DNA from: Deltaproteobacteria bacterium
Lineage (GTDB): Bacteria; Myxococcota_A; JAADFL01
Length of the DNA stretch: 40,986 nt
Assembly (NCBI GenBank): GCA_013152945.1
Contig: JAADFL010000032.1
Coordinates: forward strand, 1 to 40,986
Reading direction: 5' to 3'
Of the stretch, positions 25,592 to 32,947 are shown piece after piece (position 1 is the first letter of the stretch; every line of letters begins with the position of its first letter). The notes beneath the pieces were generated by a model. It ran no database searches and had not been told where the DNA came from. It saw only the letters and a list, made by a program, of their open reading frames with translations. The position numbers were made by a program, and so were the translations under genes.

Positions 25592-27757
25592 ATGAAGACG
25601 GTGCTGATCCTACTCATGATGTTGGCGCCCGTGAATACATGGGGCAGGAGCCCGGGAAATAACGCAACCGCAAGGCTTGCGCCCATGTTGCGAACCATGG
25701 CGATGCTGTCCAACATGAAAAGCATGGCCCCAAAAATGGCCCTAAATGTCATTTTGACAAGGCAAAATTGGTATTTAGGTCCCGATAATCTCATGCCTGT
25801 TTACATCGACAGCAGCGATCCAGCGGGCTTGGTTGAAAAACTGCGTGCCGGGGGAGCCGTTGTTTCAAGGCCCGTGGCAGGGGTCGTGCCTGCGCGAATT
25901 CCCGTGTCCCTGCTCTTCGAACTGTCAACGCGGCCTGATATCAAGTGGGTGGAACAGGCGCCTTATCACACGATCCTGCTGGACAAGAGTCTGCCCGATA
26001 TCCGGGGCGACAAGGCCCATCGCGGAGATGGTCTGTCCACGGCATATGACGGCAAAGGAGTGATCCTTGGAATCGTGGATACAGGTATTCAATGGAACCA
26101 TCCTGATTTCCTGGACCAAAGCGGCCACACGCGATGTCTGTATCTCTGGAATCAGCAGGCCGACAAGGAAGACCGGCACCCGCCGAAAGGCTTTTTCATG
26201 GGGAATGAGTGCACAAGGCAAGACATGGAGAGCCGCAAGTGCCAGTCTGCGGACTGGATGGGCCACGGCACGCATTGCTGTGGAATAATGGGAAGCAGTG
26301 GTGAACCCTATACCGGTGTGGCGCCGGGCGGGGAGTTCATCATGGTTGCCGTCATGGATTTCAGCTTTCTTGTGGATGGCGTGAGGTACATATTCGACAA
26401 GGCGGAGTCACTCGGCAGGCCGGCCGTGGTCAACCTGAGTCTGGGCGGCCATGACGGGCCTCACGACGGAACCGCGTTGGAATCCAAGGCACTAAGCTCA
26501 CTCACCGGGCCGGGCAAGATCATCATTGCAGCCGCGGGTAACGAGGGGAGTTCTTTTATTCATCTCTCGTACGAGTTGACTGATGAGCCCAAGAGAACCA
26601 GGGTTGTGGTTACGGAAAATTCAATGCCCATCGGTTCCAGAGAATCCGCTGCAGTAATCAACATCTGGGCCGAGAAACCGGATGCGCAGTTTGCCGTGGA
26701 GATGTTGTCCAAGGACGGCGATGTCATACAAGCGACACCTTGGTTATCGGCGACAGGTTCAAATATTACAGGTGATTTCAAACAGGATTCGGTCGTGCTC
26801 GGCGGGTATATACTCGAGACAGCCGGTGGAGCATCGCCTGAAAACGGCAAGTATGCCATGAGGATCACCATTGCCCCGTCAAGTGATCCCAACACGTACG
26901 AGGGCAGCGGGTACAAATATTACCTGCTTGGAAAAGGCAGAGGCGGTTTTCATGCCTGGTGCCTGGAGGCTGCCGGTTACAGGACGGCATCCCATTTTCA
27001 GGATCAGAACGAACCAGGCACTACGGCCGGCGACAACCGTTTCAGTGTCGGTATGCCGGCCACAGGCAAAGAAATAATAGCTGTTGCCGCGTACAACACC
27101 AAGAATAAGTGGACCGATGTTGATGGAAACGACCATACCGGTGACTGGCAGGTCGGGACGATTGCCGATTTTTCGAGCCGCGGGCCTTCCCTGGACGAAT
27201 CATTGAACGGCATCAAGCCGGAAGTAGCGGCACCCGGCCAGATAATAGCCAGCGCGGCATCCGCGGTAGGCTCCACGCTTTTCGGCAAGGAGCTGTTGGT
27301 AGACGACGAACACCTTTTAATGCAGGGGACCAGCATGGCCTGCCCGCATGTTTCTGGGGCGGTCGCATTGTTGCTCCAGGCAAATCCGAGTCTCGACCCT
27401 GAAGGAATCGAGCACATTTTAAGTCTTTCCTCAAGAAGAGACGAGTTCACCGGCAATGATTTGCCGAATCCGGACTTTGGTTACGGCAAACTCGATGTTC
27501 AGGCGGCACTCAAGATTGTGGAACAGGAAAAATGCGAACAGGAAGAGGGCAGGATATACACAAAGAAAGGTGAATGTCTGACATTGGATGAAATTTGTGC
27601 AAGACAAGGCCCAGGCTGGGTTGTGCAAGACGGGATGTGCGTAAACCACGTGGAAACCGGAGGATGTTCTTCTCTTGGAAAGAGCGCACACCTGTCTTTG
27701 GGATTGCTGCTTGTCTTTGCATTTTTTACAGCCAGGTTTCGGCGCCGGGGCGCGTAG
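25592..27757 (+). CDS. Secreted subtilisin-family (S8) protease with MYXO-CTERM-like tail
   Basis: Exported serine protease of 721 residues. A signal peptide (about 1-17) leads to a pro-region with an inhibitor-like segment, then the S8 domain with D163 (GIVDTGIQWNHPDF), H225 (GHGTHC), the oxyanion region AAAGNEGSS and catalytic S581 (GTSMACPHVSG). A large insertion, probably a beta domain, sits between the His and Ser motifs. The C-terminus has a Cys-rich segment, then GGCSSLG, a hydrophobic stretch and FRRRGA, a tripartite surface-sorting tail like MYXO-CTERM. AAAGGTG precedes ATG 25592. The catalytic triad is intact, so it is probably active at the cell surface. Confidence 0.93.
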   Translation: MKTVLILLMMLAPVNTWGRSPGNNATARLAPMLRTMAMLSNMKSMAPKMALNVILTRQNWYLGPDNLMPVYIDSSDPAGLVEKLRAGGAVVSRPVAGVVPARIPVSLLFELSTRPDIKWVEQAPYHTILLDKSLPDIRGDKAHRGDGLSTAYDGKGVILGIVDTGIQWNHPDFLDQSGHTRCLYLWNQQADKEDRHPPKGFFMGNECTRQDMESRKCQSADWMGHGTHCCGIMGSSGEPYTGVAPGGEFIMVAVMDFSFLVDGVRYIFDKAESLGRPAVVNLSLGGHDGPHDGTALESKALSSLTGPGKIIIAAAGNEGSSFIHLSYELTDEPKRTRVVVTENSMPIGSRESAAVINIWAEKPDAQFAVEMLSKDGDVIQATPWLSATGSNITGDFKQDSVVLGGYILETAGGASPENGKYAMRITIAPSSDPNTYEGSGYKYYLLGKGRGGFHAWCLEAAGYRTASHFQDQNEPGTTAGDNRFSVGMPATGKEIIAVAAYNTKNKWTDVDGNDHTGDWQVGTIADFSSRGPSLDESLNGIKPEVAAPGQIIASAASAVGSTLFGKELLVDDEHLLMQGTSMACPHVSGAVALLLQANPSLDPEGIEHILSLSSRRDEFTGNDLPNPDFGYGKLDVQAALKIVEQEKCEQEEGRIYTKKGECLTLDEICARQGPGWVVQDGMCVNHVETGGCSSLGKSAHLSLGLLLVFAFFTARFRRRGA

Positions 27758-28006
27758 GGCCTAACCAAATGTACTTATGTGTCACAAATATATGAGGGCG
27801 GACATGGCCCGCTTATAATATGATTGTGTATAAAGAGGAGATTCAATAAAGTTAACACCAAAATCAGGAAACCCAAAAAAGGACGGTGGTTCCTCTCCTT
27901 GATAATTCATAGGCATTTTTCAACGTAAAGTGCTCGGTGGACGATTGGAGTTATTTCACGGTTTCGTCTTTCCCCATTGTTCGAACATATCCATGACCGG
28001 GAAAAA
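27758..28006. other. Convergent gap between S8 protease and coaBC
   Basis: No gene is recognised in these 249 nt. A TATAAT (27814-27819) occurs, but no good -35 or downstream frame goes with it. A short GGGC/GCCC hairpin near 27795-27809 is the only structure seen; no clear terminator was found. Confidence 0.3.
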
Positions 28007-29209
28007 TTATTGCTTTACCTTTTCCAGGAGACTCCTGACCGAGTCGAGTATCCTGTGGGCCATGCTCGACTTGCTCATCAAGGGTAATTCGCTCCTGGCG
28101 CCGAAACGATCAAGCATAATCCCGGCATTGACCTTGCTTTCAAAGCCCCTGTCTTCTGCCGAGATATCATTGCCGACTATGGCATCCAGGCCCTTACGGA
28201 AAAGCTTGTTTTTTGCACGTTCCTCGACGTCTTTGTATTCTGCAGCAAAGCCGATAACCACCCTGCCTTTACTCTTATCCTTCAAACCGGATAAAATATC
28301 GACAGTTCTCTCGAGTACGAGATTCCATGAGCCGGCCTTTTGTTTCTTGCCCACCGTTTTTTCGGAAGGCTTGTAGTCGGCCACTGCGGCGTTCATGATC
28401 AACATGTTGCATTTTTCAAACTCGGCCATGGTTTGTGCAGCCATTTCTTCGGCTGTCTTGACCGCGATGTTCCTTATGCCTGTCGGTTCTTCCAGGAAAG
28501 TCGGACCGTGTATCAGGGTAACGTTGGCCCCTCTTGACCTTGCGGCCCTTGCAAGGGCGAAGCCCATTCGGCCCGTGGAACGGTTGGAGAGAAAACGAAC
28601 GTCATCAAGAGGCTCTCTTGTTGGTCCTGCTGTCACCAGAATATTCAGTCCGGAAAAATCCAAATCGCGAAATAATCCTTCCACTTCGGCAACTATATCC
28701 TGCACAGGCGGCAACCTGCCTTTTCCTGTATAACCACAGGCCAGTTCTCCGGATGCGGGTTCGAGGATCCTGAACCTCGCCGACCTGGCGAGTGTTTCCT
28801 CGTTCGCCTTGTAAAAAAAGTTGTCGTACATATTGGAGTTCATGGACGGACACAACAATACCGGGCACCTGGAAGCCAATAGGAAGGTTGACAAGAAGTC
28901 GTCTGCAACACCACTTGCAGCCTTTGCAATAAAGTTTGCCGTAGCCGGAGCAATTACAATCGCGTCAGCCCAGTCAGCCAGGGCTATGTGGCCGATCGCC
29001 TGTTCTTCTTCCATGGAGAACAGGGAGGTTCTAACAGGGTTGCCGCTCAATGCCTGAAATGTCAGGGGAGTCACGAACCTGGTAGCAGCGTCCGTCATGG
29101 CTACTTTTACAACAGCTCCCTTGTCTTTAAGTCTTCTTACAAGTTCGCAAGACTTGTACGCAGCTATACCTCCGGTTACACCCAGAAGAACTTTTTTTTC
29201 CTTCAACAT
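28007..29209 (-). CDS. coaBC: Bifunctional phosphopantothenoylcysteine decarboxylase/synthetase
   Basis: Coenzyme A biosynthesis enzyme of 400 residues, normal length. The N-terminal flavoprotein CoaC part has GVTGGIAAYK, the catalytic His in IGHIAL, the PSMNSNM motif (usually PxMNxxM) and the Cys in ELACGYTGKGR. The C-terminal CoaB part has ILVTAGPTREPLDDVRF, SNRSTGRMG, and a central NAAVADYKP. It joins cysteine to phosphopantothenate using CTP, then decarboxylates the product. The start ATG 29209 has AGGAGG 5 nt upstream, which lies within the end of the upstream amidase-like gene; the 7-nt overlap suggests coupled translation. Confidence 0.96.
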   Translation of the reverse strand: MLKEKKVLLGVTGGIAAYKSCELVRRLKDKGAVVKVAMTDAATRFVTPLTFQALSGNPVRTSLFSMEEEQAIGHIALADWADAIVIAPATANFIAKAASGVADDFLSTFLLASRCPVLLCPSMNSNMYDNFFYKANEETLARSARFRILEPASGELACGYTGKGRLPPVQDIVAEVEGLFRDLDFSGLNILVTAGPTREPLDDVRFLSNRSTGRMGFALARAARSRGANVTLIHGPTFLEEPTGIRNIAVKTAEEMAAQTMAEFEKCNMLIMNAAVADYKPSEKTVGKKQKAGSWNLVLERTVDILSGLKDKSKGRVVIGFAAEYKDVEERAKNKLFRKGLDAIVGNDISAEDRGFESKVNAGIMLDRFGARSELPLMSKSSMAHRILDSVRSLLEKVKQ

Positions 29210-31344
29210 GCACGCCTCCTGGAGGCCAAGAGCCCCAGCAGGAGCATACCAAGGTATATATCAAGCCCACCATGACCAGAAGCTCCGCAACCACAACCAT
29301 TATCCTTTGCACCTCCATGGTCGGAGATATCCGTGCCTGAAGGCAGGCAACAGGCTTCCGGGCAACCCAATCCACTTACCTTGCTTTCCGTAGGACCACA
29401 GGCCCTGCTTTTGTCTATACATCGTCCGCCAAGGGCAATACATCGGCCTGTGTCAGTGCCGGTGTTTGTATCCGTGCCGGTATCAGTATCTGTGTCTGTA
29501 TCAGTATCCGTGTCTGTATCAGTATCCGTGTCCGAATCTATATCTGTGTCCGAATCTGTGTCAGTATCAGTATCTATGTCAGTGTCAGTGTCTGTGTCTG
29601 TATCTGTGTCAGTATCAGTATCCGTGTCAGTATCAGTATCTACGTCAGTGTCTGTGTCTGTGTCTGTGTCAGTATCCGTGTCCGAATCTGTGTCAGTATC
29701 AGTATCTATGTCAGTGTCAGTGTCTGTGTCTGTATCCAAGTCTGTGTCAGTGTCTGTATCTGTGTCTGTATCCGAATCTCCTGAAAACCGGTTTTCTGAT
29801 CCGGGTGTAATCTGGTCAAATACCTTGAAGTCAAACGAGTTGTCATCTGTGTCGCTTCCATCCGGCCACCTGCCGATTGCCTTGCCGGGTTCGTCAGGAG
29901 CAGGCAGGCCTTCGCCTGCAAAAAACGTGGTTTGGTCAAAAGCACCGTAACCAACCGCATCTGCTGTTGTACCCTTATACCTTAAAACCAGGTTGTCCGG
30001 ACCGTTCTGCAGGTTGGCAAGAGGATCGATCATGTCTGCTCCCGGAACACTGTCGTCCTGGGCAATGACAAAATATCCGTGCGATCCGATGGTCATTGAG
30101 TCCAGTTTGATTGTTGCATAAATCTTGCCGTCGTTTCCGTTCACAGCTTCGAGCAGGAAGTTATCGAGTGCAAGGTCCGGGGGCCCTTTAAGCTCGATGA
30201 AACAACCGGCATCAGGTCCCTTGGTGTCATACAAAAGCTCGTTTATCACTACCTTTGCAGGCGGTTCGACAGACTCCTCTTCAACTGTTTCAACGGTATT
30301 GTCTGAAGATTCAGACTGTCCGTACTCATCGGCGTCAAGGCCTGCATCCGGCTCTAATCCGTCAGGCTCCGATTCCACGGCCGCATCTTTTTCAGTACTC
30401 TCGGCAACGGTTTCAGCTTCGGCGCTCTCCAATGTCTCTTTCCCAGCTTCTTCTTCTGTCTTGCAGCCTGCGGTTGGAGTGAGCGCTATGCTGGACCAGG
30501 TTTTTGCATACGCATTGGCGGAAATAATCGATACGTTTCGTTGGCCGCCGAAATAACCTTTCGCCTGTGCAATGACCGTGTAGTCACCAAGGGAGATGTC
30601 GGGAACTATGAAATACCCGCTGGTATTGCAAATCACATCCGTAACATAATCGCCTGTATTGGTTTGAACCGTAACTCTTGCAAGGGGAATGCCTGCGTTT
30701 TGGTCGTTGATGTCACATTCCCTGATAAATCCGACCAAGTCTCCAATAGGGTGTTTAGAAGCCAGAATTGACATGAAATTATCCCAATTCCAACCAGGCC
30801 CCGGGTTGGACTCCGATCCATGGTTCGGAGTTTCATCTCTTCCGAGAATGTGGGACCTGTCTTCCGTGATGTTGTATTTCCAGACCAGGTACCTGGTCAA
30901 TTCGGCTGTGGATTGGTAGAGCATGTCCGGGTGATCCGAGTCGCTTCCCCATCCTTCGAGAGCGACTCCTATGGAGTTGGTGTTGAAACCTCCCACGAAA
31001 TAGGCGATGTCCTTCTCGCTTACCATCTGAGTGACCTCACCGGTCGTGGCGTTAATGACATAGTGGGCGCTTACCCCGGACGATGGATTCTGGAATGTTG
31101 TTATGATTCCCGTGTACGTGCCGGCCATGGAAAAGACCACATACTCGATGGGATTATCATTTGGCCTGTCTTTGACGCTGTAGTTTCCATCGGCAGCCGG
31201 TTCGACGACAGCCTTGGGATATTCCGGTGTGGTTAGTACGGGCTTGGCTTGCTTTTCCAGGACCAAGCCTTTTTGCGGGTTACAACCCGCAACTATTAAG
31301 ATCGCCGTTGTAAGGAAAACCAAGTGATTAGCGAATGATTTCAT
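29203..31344 (-). CDS. Lipoprotein with degenerate amidase_2 fold, Asp-Thr repeat and MYXO-CTERM-like tail
   Basis: Surface protein of 713 residues. The signal peptide ends in lipobox VAGC (C21). Residues about 60-195 have the N-acetylmuramoyl-L-alanine amidase type 2 fold (NPSSGVSAHYVIN, NSIGVALEG, NPGPGWNWDNF), but all three zinc-ligand positions look changed: the usual His of IHxT is in VFSMAG, and the HxDPGP motif reads ESNPGP. A carboxypeptidase-regulatory-like beta domain follows (about 205-290), then an acidic linker, a lamin-tail-like domain (about 365-500, VVINELLYDTKGPD), an Asp-Thr low-complexity stretch, a Cys-rich segment and a tail NGCGCGASG, hydrophobic helix, SRRRAC. It overlaps coaBC by 7 nt. 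It probably binds peptidoglycan rather than cutting it; that is inference. Confidence 0.85.
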   Translation of the reverse strand: MKSFANHLVFLTTAILIVAGCNPQKGLVLEKQAKPVLTTPEYPKAVVEPAADGNYSVKDRPNDNPIEYVVFSMAGTYTGIITTFQNPSSGVSAHYVINATTGEVTQMVSEKDIAYFVGGFNTNSIGVALEGWGSDSDHPDMLYQSTAELTRYLVWKYNITEDRSHILGRDETPNHGSESNPGPGWNWDNFMSILASKHPIGDLVGFIRECDINDQNAGIPLARVTVQTNTGDYVTDVICNTSGYFIVPDISLGDYTVIAQAKGYFGGQRNVSIISANAYAKTWSSIALTPTAGCKTEEEAGKETLESAEAETVAESTEKDAAVESEPDGLEPDAGLDADEYGQSESSDNTVETVEEESVEPPAKVVINELLYDTKGPDAGCFIELKGPPDLALDNFLLEAVNGNDGKIYATIKLDSMTIGSHGYFVIAQDDSVPGADMIDPLANLQNGPDNLVLRYKGTTADAVGYGAFDQTTFFAGEGLPAPDEPGKAIGRWPDGSDTDDNSFDFKVFDQITPGSENRFSGDSDTDTDTDTDTDLDTDTDTDTDIDTDTDTDSDTDTDTDTDTDTDVDTDTDTDTDTDTDTDTDTDTDIDTDTDTDSDTDIDSDTDTDTDTDTDTDTDTDTGTDTNTGTDTGRCIALGGRCIDKSRACGPTESKVSGLGCPEACCLPSGTDISDHGGAKDNGCGCGASGHGGLDIYLGMLLLGLLASRRRAC
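29450..29779 (-). repeat. Asp-Thr codon repeat inside the amidase-like gene
   Basis: A block of about 330 nt repeats the plus-strand hexamer-like units GTGTCT/GTATCA/GTATCC, read on the minus strand as alternating Asp-Thr with occasional Ser, Ile, Val, Leu and Gly. It encodes a flexible acidic spacer between the lamin-tail-like domain and the C-terminal anchor. Length is likely to vary between strains and to cause assembly errors. Confidence 0.9.
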
Positions 31345-31567
31345 GAAAGCACCCCGTTGTGTGCGAAGCGATATCGGTTTTTCAAATACATACCTTAATT
31401 AAACAGTCTGCCTTCAGGATGTTCAATCGTCAAGCCTTGATATGCGCCTGAATTCCGCAATAGGAGTTGGGGAGAGGGGGACCGTTACCTCTGTGGAAAG
31501 AAGGACCGGGGATGAGGGAGTTTGGCTTTTTTAGTGCTATGAAGTATTAAGGGGTAACAGAGATTGG

Positions 31568-32082
31568 ATGGAACAAGGAGTTATGTGTAAGAATAATACG
31601 GATAAAACAGTAGAGTTAATCAAGGAAGCCTTCAATGATATTCCATACCCTGGCGATGAGAATATTACTTATAAAAATCAATATGTGATGAAATCTATGA
31701 AGGCAATCAGATGGCAAGTTTTTTTCGTGGCAAAACATGGCATGAAATCACTTTGAAATTACTCCAAGATGAATACAATTGTGATGGTTCAGCGTGTCTT
31801 GCATTTATGTCACCGGAAGCCTTCAGATATTACCTTCCTGCATACATGATTATTGGCGTTACAGAATATGAAGAAGCTGATCTTATAGGAGATGCAGCTA
31901 TATATGCCCTCTCTCCTCCTCAAGATAATGGTTTAATCGAATCTTGGTCTCAAAAAATTTCTGTATTCTCAGAAAAACAAAAAGAAATTATTGCAAAATT
32001 TTTGCAATTTATGCATGAGAATTATGAAATAAATGATGAGAGTTTAATAAATGCATTGTGTTATTGGAATAGAAATACATAG
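31568..32082 (+). pseudogene. DUF6714-like gene split by a frameshift
   Basis: Two overlapping frames together make one DUF6714-type protein. Frame A (31568-31756) gives KEAFNDIPYPGDENITYKNQ, the usual start of the family, then drifts into unrelated sequence. Frame B continues with CDEIYEGNQMASFFRGKTW (from 31684), LAFMSPEAFRYYLPAYMI and IYALSPP, ending at 32082. One missing base near 31675-31684 would join them. The function of DUF6714 is unknown. The segment is clearly AT-richer than its surroundings. It is either a true pseudogene or a sequencing error. Confidence 0.75.
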
Positions 32083-32174
32083 CAATGGCGCTACAGCCCG
32101 CCGATAACCGCAAAGAAAACACCGTGAGTATCGGCAGCTGATCTTTGACGTAATATTTCTTGTGGAGATAATTA

Positions 32175-32579
32175 ATGTCTGAATTATTGCTAAGTATTAT
32201 TCCCGTTATTGTGCTTTTCGTGGTTTTGTCATCATTTGCATATTTCTACCTTGGAGGAAGGAAGAAGGATCAGTTGGAAGAGGGAAAGGTGCCATTGTTT
32301 CAAGAACAATGTGGCGGTAGGTTTGATGGCTTTAATTTAACTATCCCTTTTGTCCGTCATACGATGTACCAAGAATTTATTGTGATCGGTTATGGTAAGA
32401 AGAGATATATAATAAACTATACAGATTTAAATTCGGTCAGCCTAAAACGGTACTTATTCTCGAAAGGTATAATCTACTCACATAGCAGAGTGGATTTGCC
32501 GCGATCTATAATAATTTGGTCACGTTCTCCAGAGAAAGTCATTGAATTAATTAAGGATAAAAATATTGAGGTCGAATAG
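32175..32579 (+). CDS. Small membrane protein of unknown function
   Basis: Protein of 134 residues with one N-terminal TM helix (about 5-27, IIPVIVLFVVLSSFAYFYL), a basic segment GGRKK, then a soluble domain with alternating beta-strand-like stretches (FIVIGYGKKRYIINYTDL, RSIIIWSRSPEKVIELI). I do not recognise the family; the pattern resembles small PH-like sensor domains, but this is a guess. GGAG lies about 8 nt upstream of ATG 32175. The codon use is AT-rich like the preceding DUF6714 remnant, suggesting the two arrived together. Confidence 0.6.
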   Translation: MSELLLSIIPVIVLFVVLSSFAYFYLGGRKKDQLEEGKVPLFQEQCGGRFDGFNLTIPFVRHTMYQEFIVIGYGKKRYIINYTDLNSVSLKRYLFSKGIIYSHSRVDLPRSIIIWSRSPEKVIELIKDKNIEVE

Positions 32580-32586
32580 GGGCGCG

Positions 32587-32629
32587 AACAGCCTCCCAAC
32601 AGCCTCCCCACCCAACAGCCTCCCCACCC
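32587..32629. repeat. 16-bp direct repeats AACAGCCTCCCCACCC
   Basis: Three head-to-tail copies: 32587-32597 (truncated to 11 bp, AACAGCCTCCC), 32598-32613 and 32614-32629, the last two identical. They begin 8 nt after the stop codon of the small membrane protein gene. Confidence 0.9.
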
Positions 32630-32910
32630 AGGTTGATTTTACGGTCAGCCAAAATATGCCGTCATTTCATGAAGTTTCGCATCAGCAAAAAATCTCCCGG
32701 CGCGCAAACACTGGTCATTCACACCATGCTCAAGCCAAACAATTTGTATTTTTGTTTTCCGGACTACGGTAGATTTTTCACCTGGAAATTCCCTTAAAAA
32801 AACAGACCGACACGCCAGATACTCATTTCATGCATGGTCCCGATTTTTTCACTCCTTATATCTGGTTGAAATCACGGGTATATCCGGCCTTCAAAAAATC
32901 AACCACGGTA

Positions 32911-32931
32911 GGGAGGGATCGGGGAGGGATC
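32911..32931. repeat. Tandem GGGAGGGATC repeat
   Basis: GGGAGGGATC occurs at 32911-32920 and again at 32922-32931, one base apart, 17 nt ahead of the kinase start. It is purine-rich on the plus strand and too far away to be the kinase Shine-Dalgarno for ATG 32948. Confidence 0.8.
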
Positions 32932-32947
32932 CATATTTGACTAATAC

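Larger units (their letters stand above)
32580..32947. other. Gene-poor 368-nt stretch with short tandem repeats
   Basis: It holds two repeat blocks (listed separately) and an unsupported 42-residue plus-strand frame (32669-32797, begins MKFRISKKSPG) without a good ribosome binding site. No transposase or RNA gene is recognised. The promoter of the downstream kinase must lie here or further upstream. Confidence 0.35.

Noticed and set aside
27814-27819. Perfect TATAAT on the plus strand after the subtilase gene
   Set aside because: No -35 box at proper spacing and no plus-strand gene downstream before the convergent coaBC.
29333-29950. Long plus-strand frame rich in Ser-Val repeats
   Set aside because: It is the complement of the Asp-Thr repeat in the minus-strand lipoprotein gene, which has a signal peptide, domains and a sorting tail; the plus frame is a by-product of the repeat.
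32082-32175. Inverted repeat GCCGATA/TATCGGC between the DUF6714 remnant and the small membrane protein, considered as an integron attC site
   Set aside because: The expected RYYYAAC and GTTRRRY core sites at the ends were not found and no integrase is present.
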